Source of the DNA: Caldilineales bacterium | Lineage (GTDB): Bacteria; Chloroflexota; Anaerolineae; J102 | NCBI GenBank assembly: GCA_024102915.1 | Contig: JAGFJG010000075.1 | Location: forward strand, 1-64,000 | Direction: 5' to 3' | DNA: 64,000 nucleotides | Part shown: positions 44,480-53,178 of the stretch, piece by piece | Position numbering within the stretch: position 1 is the stretch's first letter | Layout of the letters: the number at the start of each line of letters is the position of its first letter | Notes under the pieces: generated by a model | The model's database searches: none | Told to the model about the DNA's origin: nothing | Seen by the model: only the letters and a program-made list of their open reading frames with translations | Made by a program: the position numbers and the translations under genes

Positions 44480-45736
44480 ATGAATGCAACCACAGAACTC
44501 TTGGCTCCGGTTTGGACGCATGTCACCGACATCCAGCCAGCGCGCGGTGAGGGCATTTACCTGTATGATGCCGAAGACAGGCGCTATACGGATTTCACGT
44601 CCGGCATTGGCGTGACCAGCACCGGCCACTGCCATCCCCGCGTAGTGCAGGCGGTGCAGAACCAGGCCGCGCAATTGTTGTTCGGGCAGATGAACATCGT
44701 CATGCCGCCGGCTGCGCTCGCCCTGGCCGAACGCCTGAACCAGGTGACGCCGCCAGCGATCAATCGCTTCTTCTTCTCGAACAGCGGGGCCGAGGCGGTG
44801 GAGGCAAGCGTCAAACTCGCCAGACATGCCACCGGTCGGCGCAACATCATCGTGTTTCAGGGCAGCTTTCATGGCCGCACCGCCCAGACCATGGCCATGA
44901 CCACCTCGAAATACATCTATCGCTACAACTATCAACCCCTACCCGGCGGCATCTTCGTCGCACCCTTCCCCTATAGCTATTACTTCGGCTGGGACGACGA
45001 AACCACCTCGGATTTCTGCCTGCAACAACTCGACATGCTGCTGCACAGCCAGACCGCGCCGGATGAAACGGCAGCCGTGATCATCGAGCCGGTGCTGGGC
45101 GAGGGAGGCTATGTTCCGGCACCGCCCACGTTCTTACAGAGTTTGCGACGGATCTGCGACGAACATGGCATCCTGTTGATCGCCGATGAGGTGCAGAGCG
45201 GGTTCGGGCGCACGGGCAAATTCTTCGCCTACGAATACGCTGACATCGAACCCGATGTGATCGTCATGGCGAAGGGCATGGGCAGCGGCCTGCCGATTTC
45301 CGCCATCGGGGCCAGCGCCGATCTGATGGCGAAGTGGCGGCCCGGCACACATGGCGGCACCTACGGCGGCGGCGCAGCGGTCTCTTTGGCCGGGGCCTGC
45401 GCCACCATCGATGTCATCCGCGACGAAGGGCTGGTTGAGAATGCCGCCAGCATGGGAGCGCATCTCATGACGGGCTTGCGAGAATTGCAGGCCGAATACC
45501 CCGTGATTGGCGATGTGCGTGGGCTGGGGCTGATGATTGCGACCGAATTTTCCATGCCCGATGGCAAGCCCGACCCCGAAACGGCCGCACGGGTTCACAA
45601 AGCCTGCATCGCGCGGGATCTATTGTTGCTCACCTGTGGCAGCTATAATAATGTCATCCGCTGGATCCCGCCGCTGGTCGTCACACCGGCGCAGATCGAT
45701 GAGGCTCTGGCTATCTTCAACGAAGCGCTCAATTAA
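44480..45736 (+). CDS. Class III (GABA/acetylornithine-type) aminotransferase
   Basis: A 418-residue PLP enzyme of the 4-aminobutyrate/ornithine aminotransferase class. FFFSNSGAEAVEASVKLARH and FQGSFHGRTAQTMAMT form the cofactor-phosphate site. LLIADEVQSGFGRTGKFF contains the Asp that pairs with the pyridine nitrogen. The Schiff-base lysine is K265 in VMAKGMGSGLPI. Substrates are omega-amino acids or diamines. AAGGAG lies upstream. It ends two bases before the acylase gene, so both form a unit that could release and deaminate an amine (inference). Confidence 0.92.
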   Translation: MNATTELLAPVWTHVTDIQPARGEGIYLYDAEDRRYTDFTSGIGVTSTGHCHPRVVQAVQNQAAQLLFGQMNIVMPPAALALAERLNQVTPPAINRFFFSNSGAEAVEASVKLARHATGRRNIIVFQGSFHGRTAQTMAMTTSKYIYRYNYQPLPGGIFVAPFPYSYYFGWDDETTSDFCLQQLDMLLHSQTAPDETAAVIIEPVLGEGGYVPAPPTFLQSLRRICDEHGILLIADEVQSGFGRTGKFFAYEYADIEPDVIVMAKGMGSGLPISAIGASADLMAKWRPGTHGGTYGGGAAVSLAGACATIDVIRDEGLVENAASMGAHLMTGLRELQAEYPVIGDVRGLGLMIATEFSMPDGKPDPETAARVHKACIARDLLLLTCGSYNNVIRWIPPLVVTPAQIDEALAIFNEALN

Positions 45737-45738
45737 CC

Positions 45739-48180
45739 ATGTCCCCTTCCCTCGCCATTATCCTGAGTGTGCTCCTGATCTTGGGGGCTGCGGCGATATT
45801 GCTCATTTACTGGGCGCTGATTTATCGCCCCCACCCGCGTATCGAGGGCAGCCTGCGAATCCGGGGTTTGCAGGCGCCGGTCGAAGTGTTGCGCGACCGT
45901 TGGGGCGTACCGCATATCTATGCTCAGAATGAACACGATCTATGGTTCGCTCAGGGTTTCGTCCATGCCCAGGATCGTCTCTGGCAGATGGAGATGTTCA
46001 GGCGCATCGTGTCGGGCAGGTTGAGTGAGGGGGTTGGGGAAGAGGCATTAGCCGTCGACAGGCTGGCGCGGGTGGTCGGCTTTCGACGGCTGGCTGAAAT
46101 GGAAGTGACTTGCCTGAACGAGGATGCTCGCGAGGCGCTGGAAAGCTATGTCGCGGGCGTCAACGCATTCCTGGCTGCGTATCGCAATCGCCTGCCTATG
46201 GAATTCGCTTTGCTGGGGATCAAACCCGGCCCCTGGACTGTAGCCGACAGTCTGGGCATCGGCCTCTTGTTAGGCTGGGGCCTAACCCATAACTGGCAGG
46301 AAGAACTGGCTCGCGTCACTCTGTACACACGGCTTGGTCCCGAACGGGCTGCCGAATTGATCCCGGACTATCCGCCGGACAGCCCGCTCGTTCTCCCCGG
46401 CGAACTGGACGAGGACCTCAGCCGAGAATTGTTGGACGCTTATCGCCGCATGGGCGATTATATCGGGCTGACGGCCCCCGGCACAGGGAGCAACAATTGG
46501 GTGATCAATGGCTCCAAAAGCCTGAGCGGAAAACCCTTGCTGGCGAACGATCCGCATTTACCGATGTCGATGCCCGGCCTTTGGTACCTTGTCCATTTGG
46601 AATCGGCAAACGGCAAAGCGGGCAGACCGATTCGGTTGATCGGGGCTGGCATGCCGGGCGTACCGGCGATCATGGTGGGGCACAACGAGCACATCGCCTG
46701 GGGCGCGACATCCGCCGCACCCGATACGGCTGACCTTTTTGTGGAGCAACGCCATCCGCAGAACCCCAGCCTGTTTCGCTTCGGCGAGGATTGGGAGGAA
46801 GCGCAAGTCTGGGACGAAGAGATCTGGGTGCGGGGTTTGCGAGAACCGGTCGTCCAGCGTGTCACCGTCACGCGGCATGGGCCGATCCTCAACGACGTTT
46901 TGGCGGAGCACGAATCGAATTTCCCGCCCCTGGCTCTGCGCTGGGTCGCGCAAGAGCCCGTGTCCAGCGCCAACGCCCTGATGGGAATCATCCGTGCAAC
47001 CAATTGGGAAGAGTTTCGCGCCGCGGCCATGCAGATGACTACGCCCGCCATCAGTTATGTGTATGCCGACACGAACGACAATATCGGGTACATAGCAGGC
47101 GGCACCATCCCCGTGCGGTCGCAGGGCCTGGGTCTGGTTCCCAGCCCGGGTTACACCGGCGAGAGCGAATGGTCTGGCTTCATCCCGCCAGAGGAACTGC
47201 CCCAGGCTTTCAATCCCGACAACGGCCAGTTATTTTCCGCCAACAATCGCATCACGCCGAGCAATTACCCCTACTGGTGGGGCGCGGATCAGTTCCCGGG
47301 GTATCGGGCGCGGCGGATCGCCGAAATGCTGCAAACCAGGCCTCGCTTCTCATTGCGCGATTTCCAGAGCATGCAGCTCGATACTTACAACTATCTGGGC
47401 CAGGCCATCGCCCCCTATTTCACCCTGATCGATCCGACCGATACCTGGGAGCGGCGGGCGCAGAAAGCGCTGGTCGAGTGGAACTATCGCATGGATAAAG
47501 ATAGCATGGCCGCCATCGTCTTCGAATTGGTCGTCTATCATTTATTGCAGCTCGTTTTCGTCGATAAATTAGGGCCGGGGGCGGCGGATTACATCGGGGT
47601 AGCCCGGATGCGCGAGCTTGGCTCGACCGCTTTCTCGTATCAGGCGGCGGCGAAGTTGGCCGAATTGCTCCAGGCGGAAGAAAGCTGGTGGTTTGGCGAA
47701 GGGACGACGGGCAGAGAGCGAACGCGTGAGCAACTTCTCAGCCAGGCGCTGACGCTGGCAGTCGAGACCCTGAAACGAGAGATCGGTGATGACGCCCGCC
47801 GTTGGCAGTGGGGGCGACTGCATCAGGTGTTGTGGCGGCATCCGCTGGGCGAATTGCGTTTCCTGCGCGGTATGCTGAATCGAGGCCCCTACCCGGTGGC
47901 GGGCAACGGCTTCACGGTCAATGCCCAACACCTGGAGTTTTCCATGCCGATTCGCACCGTCACGGTCGGCCCCACATTCCGCATGGTGGTCGATCTGGCG
48001 AACTGGGATCGCTCGACCTTTGTCTGTGCACCCGGCCAATCGGGGCTGCCCGGCCATCGCTTTTACGATAGCATGATGCACATCTGGTTGGAAGGCGAGA
48101 TGATCCCGATGGCTTTCTCCCGCCAGAAAGTCGAGCAGTCTGACAGGCTTTATCGTCTGGAATTGACGCCTGCCGCCTGA
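45739..48180 (+). CDS. Penicillin acylase (S45) family N-terminal-nucleophile hydrolase
   Basis: An 813-residue Ntn-hydrolase precursor. One N-terminal hydrophobic helix (LAIILSVLLILGAAAILLIY) may act as a membrane anchor or uncleaved signal. The alpha part has DRWGVPHIYAQNEHDLWFAQ and GFVHAQDRLWQMEMFRRIVS. Autocleavage is expected at G250/S251 in APGTGSNNWVI, exposing the catalytic Ser. The beta chain contains GKPLLANDPHLPMSMPGLWY and the oxyanion Asn region SANNRITP. The family hydrolyses amides, including beta-lactam side chains, acyl-homoserine lactones and N-acyl amines. The true substrate is unknown. It is translationally adjacent to the aminotransferase. Confidence 0.9.
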   Translation: MSPSLAIILSVLLILGAAAILLIYWALIYRPHPRIEGSLRIRGLQAPVEVLRDRWGVPHIYAQNEHDLWFAQGFVHAQDRLWQMEMFRRIVSGRLSEGVGEEALAVDRLARVVGFRRLAEMEVTCLNEDAREALESYVAGVNAFLAAYRNRLPMEFALLGIKPGPWTVADSLGIGLLLGWGLTHNWQEELARVTLYTRLGPERAAELIPDYPPDSPLVLPGELDEDLSRELLDAYRRMGDYIGLTAPGTGSNNWVINGSKSLSGKPLLANDPHLPMSMPGLWYLVHLESANGKAGRPIRLIGAGMPGVPAIMVGHNEHIAWGATSAAPDTADLFVEQRHPQNPSLFRFGEDWEEAQVWDEEIWVRGLREPVVQRVTVTRHGPILNDVLAEHESNFPPLALRWVAQEPVSSANALMGIIRATNWEEFRAAAMQMTTPAISYVYADTNDNIGYIAGGTIPVRSQGLGLVPSPGYTGESEWSGFIPPEELPQAFNPDNGQLFSANNRITPSNYPYWWGADQFPGYRARRIAEMLQTRPRFSLRDFQSMQLDTYNYLGQAIAPYFTLIDPTDTWERRAQKALVEWNYRMDKDSMAAIVFELVVYHLLQLVFVDKLGPGAADYIGVARMRELGSTAFSYQAAAKLAELLQAEESWWFGEGTTGRERTREQLLSQALTLAVETLKREIGDDARRWQWGRLHQVLWRHPLGELRFLRGMLNRGPYPVAGNGFTVNAQHLEFSMPIRTVTVGPTFRMVVDLANWDRSTFVCAPGQSGLPGHRFYDSMMHIWLEGEMIPMAFSRQKVEQSDRLYRLELTPAA

Positions 48181-48213
48181 GGCTTAGTCAGCAATGTGAA
48201 ACGTGAGAACGCC

Positions 48214-49320
48214 TTACGGCAAAACCAATAGCGGATCGATCAAATACCCGTAATCTCGAATCTCGAAGTGCAGGTGCGGGCCTGTGGAATTGCCCGTCGA
48301 ACCCACCGCCCCGATCACATCCCCCTTCTTCACGATATCGCCCGGCTGCACATAGTACTCGCTGAGGTGAGCATAGAGGGTGAGATAGTCGTTACCGTGG
48401 TCGATGACGATGCGATAGCCATAACCGATATCACTCCAACCCGCCTTTGTCACCTGACCGGTGTCCGCAGCCACCACCGGCGTATCGGCGTTGGTCGCCA
48501 TATCCACAGCCATGTGCTTGCCGTGCCGGAAGCCCTGGCTGACCCAGACCTTCGCGCGCGGCACCGGCCAGACGAATTGACCGTCGCCGTAACGCCAGTT
48601 GTCACGGGGCTGCCGGATCGCGCCAACTTCGCCGGGATCACGATAGGCGCTGGCCGAGTCCGGGACCAGGAGATATTGGCCAGCGCTCAATTTTCCTTCT
48701 GCGCCGATCCGGGTCTGCGCCGATTCCCGCAGGCTGTCCTCATCGACGCCATACCAGGCGGCAATCGATGCCAACGTCTCACCGCTTTTGACTTTGTGAC
48801 ATAGATCGGCCAGAGCAGGGACGACGATGCGCTGCCCTGGCGTCAGTTTGGATACCGGGCTGCCATCCTCGGCGACGATGCATTGCATGCTGCTGACATC
48901 GCGGCCAAATTCGACCGCCAGATCCTCGATCGTGTCCCCTGCTTTCACATCATACACGAAGCTGGCTGCCCAGGAATCGTGCGGATCACCATGTATCGAC
49001 GAGGGGGAATCTGCATCGGACACAGCCGCATTGCGGCCAGGAACTCCGCTCCCCACCAACGGCAGAAAGAGCACCCTGAACGCCGTTGCGCCCTGCCCGG
49101 AATCAGAGAGTTCGGGAGTTGCCGTTGCGGTCGCCGTCACAGGGGATGGCGTGGCCGCAGCCGTCATCTCAGCCGGTGCAAATGTAACTGGCGTGGGTGC
49201 GGGTGGTGATCGGAAGAAACTGCCGGGCGGCACAGGGCCAGCCGCGACCACAGGCAACCCAATTGCCAGGAAAAGGATGGCGATAAGACCGGAGCGGATC
49301 AGCAATGAGGGGCGCATCAT
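48214..49320 (-). CDS. Exported LysM and M23 metallopeptidase
   Basis: A 368-residue exported protein. After the signal peptide (about 1-27) comes a Thr/Pro/Ala-rich stretch and a FRVLFLPLVGSG segment (about 85) echoing the YLPL motif of the first gene. Two LysM domains follow (about 128-170 and 178-222; YDVKAGDTIEDLAVEFGRDV, KSGETLASIAAWYGV). The M23 domain is at the C-terminus, with Zn ligands in HGKHMAVDMA and the HLHFEI at the end. It most likely cuts peptidoglycan cross-links or acts as an amidase activator. It converges with the acylase gene, 33 bp apart. Confidence 0.9.
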   Translation of the reverse strand: MMRPSLLIRSGLIAILFLAIGLPVVAAGPVPPGSFFRSPPAPTPVTFAPAEMTAAATPSPVTATATATPELSDSGQGATAFRVLFLPLVGSGVPGRNAAVSDADSPSSIHGDPHDSWAASFVYDVKAGDTIEDLAVEFGRDVSSMQCIVAEDGSPVSKLTPGQRIVVPALADLCHKVKSGETLASIAAWYGVDEDSLRESAQTRIGAEGKLSAGQYLLVPDSASAYRDPGEVGAIRQPRDNWRYGDGQFVWPVPRAKVWVSQGFRHGKHMAVDMATNADTPVVAADTGQVTKAGWSDIGYGYRIVIDHGNDYLTLYAHLSEYYVQPGDIVKKGDVIGAVGSTGNSTGPHLHFEIRDYGYLIDPLLVLP

Positions 49321-49484
49321 CGATAAATCAGGTTTCGATTGGGGTTAGACAAATACTCCCAACCACCCTATCATACCAGTGTGGAGGCTAGACAGCAATA
49401 GCCCATTCTGACTATTCGCAACCATTTATTCTGACGTTCGCTCAACTGACTTCTGGACTGGCCGCAAAGGCCTGAAAACAACCG

Positions 49485-50225
49485 ATGGGAAAGGCAGACC
49501 TGCACATTCATTCCAACCTTAGCGATGGCACCGCCACGGTGACCGCCATCCTGCACCACGCGTCGGCGCACACCGATCTCGATGTCATTGCTATCACCGA
49601 TCATAATACATTGGAAGGGGCGTACATCGCCCGTGATCTGGCCGCCGACTATCGCGTGGAGGTTGTGCCCGGCATGGAGATCAGCACACGCGAAGGGCAT
49701 CTGCTGGCGCTGTTCTTAGAAACGCCGGTCAAAGCGGGTATGTCCTTTGTCGAGACTGCGGAACAGGTGAGATTATTCGGCGGACTCCCCTATGCGGCGC
49801 ACCCCAATTCCTCCTTTGCCAGCAGCATTGACAAACAACGTCTGCGCCAGATTGTCCGTGATTATCCGGGCTTGCTGGCCGGCGTCGAAGCCGAAAATGG
49901 CTCGGTCGTTCATCTCAGGGAAAATGCAGTCGGTCGGGCCTTGCGCTGGCAAACTGGCATGCCCGGCATCGGCAATTCGGATGCGCATAATCTGCACGAT
50001 ATCGGCTGCGCCGCCACTGCTTTCGCCGGACAGAATGCCGCCGATTTGCGGCGGGCGCTGGAAAGTGGGGCGGTTGTGCCATTGCCGGTGCAGCGAACAG
50101 GACGCTTCTGGCGTCGCAATGCGGCGTATTGGGCGATGCGATATGGGGCGGGTCTGGTCGAAGCGTTGGAGGTGCGAACGGGGCGGTCGCCCCACATTCG
50201 CTGGATGCGACACAAGGCGGCGTGA
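49485..50225 (+). CDS. PHP-domain phosphoesterase
   Basis: A 246-residue enzyme of the polymerase-and-histidinol-phosphatase fold. Metal ligands appear in order: DLHIHSNLSDGT, AITDHNTLEG, GMEISTREGHLL, AHPNSS and GNSDAHNL. Standalone PHP proteins of this type hydrolyse small phosphoesters such as nucleoside 3',5'-bisphosphate or histidinol phosphate. The gene starts 164 bp after the divergent peptidase gene (no clear promoter) and ends 15 bp before hypF. Confidence 0.88.
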   Translation: MGKADLHIHSNLSDGTATVTAILHHASAHTDLDVIAITDHNTLEGAYIARDLAADYRVEVVPGMEISTREGHLLALFLETPVKAGMSFVETAEQVRLFGGLPYAAHPNSSFASSIDKQRLRQIVRDYPGLLAGVEAENGSVVHLRENAVGRALRWQTGMPGIGNSDAHNLHDIGCAATAFAGQNAADLRRALESGAVVPLPVQRTGRFWRRNAAYWAMRYGAGLVEALEVRTGRSPHIRWMRHKAA

Positions 50226-50240
50226 AAACGAACTGTTTCC

Positions 50241-52679
50241 ATGACCGATAACTGGTCTGCAATCGAATCCCGGCAACGATTGCGCGTCGAACTGCACGGC
50301 GCTGTCCAGGGCGTGGGATTTCGGCCATTCGTCTACCGGCTGGCCGTCGGGATGGGTCTGGCGGGTTGGGTGATCAACGACAGCCGGGGTGTGGAGATCG
50401 AGATCGAGGGGACGACGCCCGACCTGCTGCGGTTTCTCGACCGGCTGGACGCAGAGAAACCGCCCATCGCTTTCATCCATAACCAGCAAACGCAATGGCT
50501 GGAGCCGACCGGCCAAACAGAGTTCGAGATTCGGCGCTCGCAAGAGCAAGGCGGCAAGACCGTCCTCATCTTGCCCGATCTGGCGACCTGCCCCGAGTGC
50601 CTGAGTGAAGTCTTTGCAGAGGATGACCGCCGCTATCGCTACCCCTTCACAAATTGCACCAATTGCGGGCCTCGCTTCAGCATCATCCGCGCCCTGCCCT
50701 ATGACCGGCCTCACACCAGCATGCGGGGCTTCGTCATGTGCCCGCAGTGCCAGGCCGAATACGAGAATCCATCCGACCGCCGTTTTCACGCCCAACCCAA
50801 TGCCTGCCCGGTTTGCGGGCCAAACCTTAGCAGTTTTCAGTCATCAGGGGGCAGTGATCAGTATTCAGGGAGCAGGGGGCAGTCAGCAGGCACGCGCCTT
50901 GCACCTTGCACCTCGCACCCTGCCGCCCTCCTCGAAGCCGCCGCCGTTCTGCGCGCAGGCCAGATTGTGGCAGTGAAAGGACTGGGCGGTTTTCATCTCA
51001 TGTGCGACGCTGGCAATGCCGAAGCCATCGCCCGACTGCGCGCCCGCAAACCCCGCCCGCACAAGCCACTGGCGATCATGGCTCGCGACCTTGCGCAAGC
51101 CCGAACGTTAGTGGAAATCCCCGACCCGGCGGCGGCGCTTTTGCAATCGGTGCAATCGCCCATCGTCTTGCTGCCGCGACTTGCCGACGCGCCCGTGGCC
51201 GCAAACGTGGCTCCGGACAACGCCTATTTGGGCGTGATGCTGCCCTACACGCCTTTGCATCATCTGCTACTGGCCGAGCTTGACTTCCCGGTGGTGGCGA
51301 CCAGCGGCAACCTCAGCGACGAGCCGATCTGCACGGACGAGGTCGAAGCCGCCGAACGCCTGGGACACATCGCCGACCTGTATCTGGTGCACAACCGCCC
51401 CATCGAACGGCATGTCGATGACAGCATCGCCTGGGTGATCGACGGCGCGCCTCGCCTTTTACGGCGTGCCCGCGGCTACGCTCCCCTGCCAATCTCGCTG
51501 CCCCGACCTGTGCCCGCCATCCTGGCTGTGGGTGCGCACCTCAAGAACACGGTGGCGCTGAGCATCGACGATCAGGTTTTCATCAGCCAGCACATCGGTG
51601 ACCTGGAAACTGCCGAAGCCATGCAGGCGTTCGAGCGAGTTATCGCCGACTTCTTGCGCCTGTACGAATCGCAGCCGGTCGCCGTCGCCCATGACATGCA
51701 CCCAGACTATCTCTCCACGAAATGGGCGCACGATACAGAGGTCAGAGGTCCGAAGTCCGAAGTCAGCGCTTATCTCCGATCTCCGATCTCCGATCTCCGA
51801 CCCCTGGTTCCCGTCCAACATCACCACGCCCACCTGGCCTCAGTGCTAGCCGAAAACCAGATCGAAAGTCGGGCTTTGGGCGTCATTTGGGATGGCACGG
51901 GCTACGGGCCGGATGGCACGATTTGGGGCGGCGAATTCCTGCTCGGCGATGCCAGCAGCTATGAACGCGTCGCCCATCTCCGACCCTTCCGCCTGCCCGG
52001 TGGCGATGCCGCCGTCCACGAACCCCGCCGGGTAGCACTGTCCCTGCTGTGGGAGCTTCTCGGCGCGGAAGCGTTGGAACGGGATGATCTGGCGCCGCTA
52101 CGCGCCTTCAGCCCCGCCGAGCGCCGATTGTTGGGCCAGATGCTTGAGAAAGGCGTCAACGCGCCGCTGACAACCAGCATGGGCCGGTTGTTCGATGGCG
52201 TCGCTGCCCTGCTCGGATTGCACCAAACCGTCAGCTTCGAAGGCCAGGCGGCGATGGCGCTGGAATTCGCCGCCGACCCGGAGATTAGCGATGCTTATCC
52301 GGTCAACCTGGAAACGGATGATCAGAGACTTGAAAATTCATCGCGAAAACAATCCTTAATCATCGACCATCAATCTTTGATCTCCGCCATCCTCGCCGAT
52401 CTCGACCGGTTGACGCCCATCCCCACCGTCGCCGCCCGCTTCCACAATACCCTGGTCGAGTCGATTGTCGCCGTGGCGGAGCATGTGGGCGAACCGCGCG
52501 TGGCGCTCAGTGGCGGGGTCTGGCAGAACCGGCGGCTGACCGAGCATGCCGTCAAACGCTTGCGAAATTCCGGTTTCGAGGTGATACTACATCGGCAAGT
52601 CCCCCCCAATGACGGCGGCATCAGCCTCGGCCAGATCGCCGTAGCCGCCGCCCAGTTAGCAGTAGCCAGTAATCAGTAA
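50241..52679 (+). CDS. hypF: Carbamoyltransferase HypF with three heptamer-repeat insertions
   Basis: An 812-residue [NiFe]-hydrogenase maturation enzyme that makes the CN ligand from carbamoyl phosphate, passing thiocarboxamide to HypE. Domains: acylphosphatase (about 12-98; LHGAVQGVGFRPFVYR), two zinc fingers (CPECLSEV to CTNCGPRF, and CPQCQAEY to CPVCGP; about 112-195), YrdC (about 225-400; GQIVAVKGLGGFHLMCDA), Kae1-like (about 410-812; VQHHHAHLASV, GTGYGPDGTIWGGEFL, ALSGGVWQNRRL). Typical HypF is about 750-780 residues. The extra length falls at three linkers where the DNA is heptamer repeat (50831-50921, 51741-51800, about 52318-52385). All catalytic motifs are intact. A fourth repeat covers the stop codon. 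hypC follows. Confidence 0.95.
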   Translation: MTDNWSAIESRQRLRVELHGAVQGVGFRPFVYRLAVGMGLAGWVINDSRGVEIEIEGTTPDLLRFLDRLDAEKPPIAFIHNQQTQWLEPTGQTEFEIRRSQEQGGKTVLILPDLATCPECLSEVFAEDDRRYRYPFTNCTNCGPRFSIIRALPYDRPHTSMRGFVMCPQCQAEYENPSDRRFHAQPNACPVCGPNLSSFQSSGGSDQYSGSRGQSAGTRLAPCTSHPAALLEAAAVLRAGQIVAVKGLGGFHLMCDAGNAEAIARLRARKPRPHKPLAIMARDLAQARTLVEIPDPAAALLQSVQSPIVLLPRLADAPVAANVAPDNAYLGVMLPYTPLHHLLLAELDFPVVATSGNLSDEPICTDEVEAAERLGHIADLYLVHNRPIERHVDDSIAWVIDGAPRLLRRARGYAPLPISLPRPVPAILAVGAHLKNTVALSIDDQVFISQHIGDLETAEAMQAFERVIADFLRLYESQPVAVAHDMHPDYLSTKWAHDTEVRGPKSEVSAYLRSPISDLRPLVPVQHHHAHLASVLAENQIESRALGVIWDGTGYGPDGTIWGGEFLLGDASSYERVAHLRPFRLPGGDAAVHEPRRVALSLLWELLGAEALERDDLAPLRAFSPAERRLLGQMLEKGVNAPLTTSMGRLFDGVAALLGLHQTVSFEGQAAMALEFAADPEISDAYPVNLETDDQRLENSSRKQSLIIDHQSLISAILADLDRLTPIPTVAARFHNTLVESIVAVAEHVGEPRVALSGGVWQNRRLTEHAVKRLRNSGFEVILHRQVPPNDGGISLGQIAVAAAQLAVASNQ
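50831..50921. repeat. Heptamer array in hypF, insertion 1
   Basis: Nine phased 7-mers beginning CAG (CAGTTTT, CAGTCAT, CAGGGGG, CAGTGAT, CAGTATT, CAGGGAG, CAGGGGG, CAGTCAG, CAGGCAC; 50831-50893). Four of the type GCGCCTT, GCACCTT, GCACCTC, GCACCCT follow (50894-50921). It is translated in frame as a Ser/Gly/Gln-rich linker between the zinc fingers and YrdC domain. Confidence 0.92.
51741..51800. repeat. Heptamer array in hypF, insertion 2
   Basis: GTCAGAG, GTCCGAA, GTCCGAA, GTCAGCG (51741-51768), then TCTCCGA four times exactly (51773-51800). The right arm's reverse complement (ATCGGAG words) resembles the left arm. It is in frame, just before the HHHAH motif of the Kae1-like domain. Confidence 0.92.
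52318..52385. repeat. Heptamer array in hypF, insertion 3
   Basis: The right arm is perfectly phased: AATCCTT, AATCATC, GACCATC, AATCTTT, GATCTCC (52351-52385), the same words as the family D element at 19716-19793. The left arm (GATGATCAGAGACTTGAAAA, from 52318) is weaker. It is translated in frame as a Ser/Gln/Leu-rich segment. Confidence 0.85.
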
Positions 52680-52716
52680 TCAGACTGCCAACTGATTACC
52701 GCACACTGACCACTGA
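52653..52716. repeat. Palindromic heptamer repeat, family C, over the hypF stop
   Basis: CAGTTAG, CAGTAGC, CAGTAAT, CAGTAAT, CAGACTG (52653-52687), then a complementary arm with CAACTGA and CACTGA words to about 52716. The last HypF residues and its TAA stop lie inside the array, so the repeat has supplied the gene end. Confidence 0.88.
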
Positions 52717-52731
52717 AAACGGAGTCTCAAC

Positions 52732-52989
52732 ATGTGCCTCGGCGTTCCCGGTAAAGTCATCGAAATTACCCCCAACGAATTGGGCATGACCATGGGCAGG
52801 GTCAGTTTCTCAGGCGTTGTCAAAGAGGTCTGCCTGGCCTACACGCCCGATGTGCAGGTTGGCGATTACGTCGTCGTCCACGTGGGCTTTGCCATCAGCC
52901 AGGTGGACGAGCACGAGGCGCAAGAGGTGTTCCGCTATTTACAGGAGATGGAAGAGTTGGGCGAGTTGGATATCCCGCAGCCGCAGTGA
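52732..52989 (+). CDS. hypC: HypC/HybG-family hydrogenase chaperone
   Basis: An 85-residue protein starting MCLGVPGKVIEI, the HypC signature in which Cys2 binds the Fe(CN)2CO precursor and HypD. A beta-barrel (VSFSGVVKEVCLAYTPDV, GDYVVVHVGFAISQV) and a C-terminal helix follow. The chaperone carries iron ligand sets to the hydrogenase large subunit. GGAG precedes the ATG. The pair hypF-hypC is not accompanied here by hypA, B, D or E or hydrogenase subunits. Confidence 0.95.
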   Translation: MCLGVPGKVIEITPNELGMTMGRVSFSGVVKEVCLAYTPDVQVGDYVVVHVGFAISQVDEHEAQEVFRYLQEMEELGELDIPQPQ

Positions 52990-53001
52990 TTCCTCATCCT
53001 T

Positions 53002-53040
53002 GGTTTCAGGTTCAAAGTTCTGGGTTCAAAGTTGGAGTTC
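53002..53040. repeat. Single-arm heptamer array
   Basis: GGTTTCA, GGTTCAA, AGTTCTG, GGTTCAA, AGTTGGA in 7-bp phase just after hypC. No convincing complementary arm follows, so it may be half of a decayed palindrome. Confidence 0.6.
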
Positions 53041-53126
53041 TCCAAAATCGCTTATTCATCATAATAAGGTCGCGAAAGGCGTAAAGAGAATCCTTGGGTT
53101 TGGGATCGCAATAAGCGGAAACAGAA

Positions 53127-53161
53127 ACAGCCCTGGCAAACCCGGCCAGGGCTGTTTTTTG
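53127..53161. terminator. Bidirectional terminator between hypC and osmC-like gene
   Basis: ACAGCCCTGGC (53127-53137) and GCCAGGGCTGT (53145-53155) pair perfectly around a seven-base loop, followed by a run of seven T on the plus strand. An A-rich stretch upstream gives T on the minus strand, so both converging genes could use it. Confidence 0.9.
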
Positions 53162-53178
53162 CTGTATGAGCCTGTGGT

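Noticed and set aside
50831-50921. Possible CRISPR-like or VNTR array
   Set aside because: Units are 7 bp without spacers, words are degenerate, and the array is part of the hypF frame. No cas genes are in the window.
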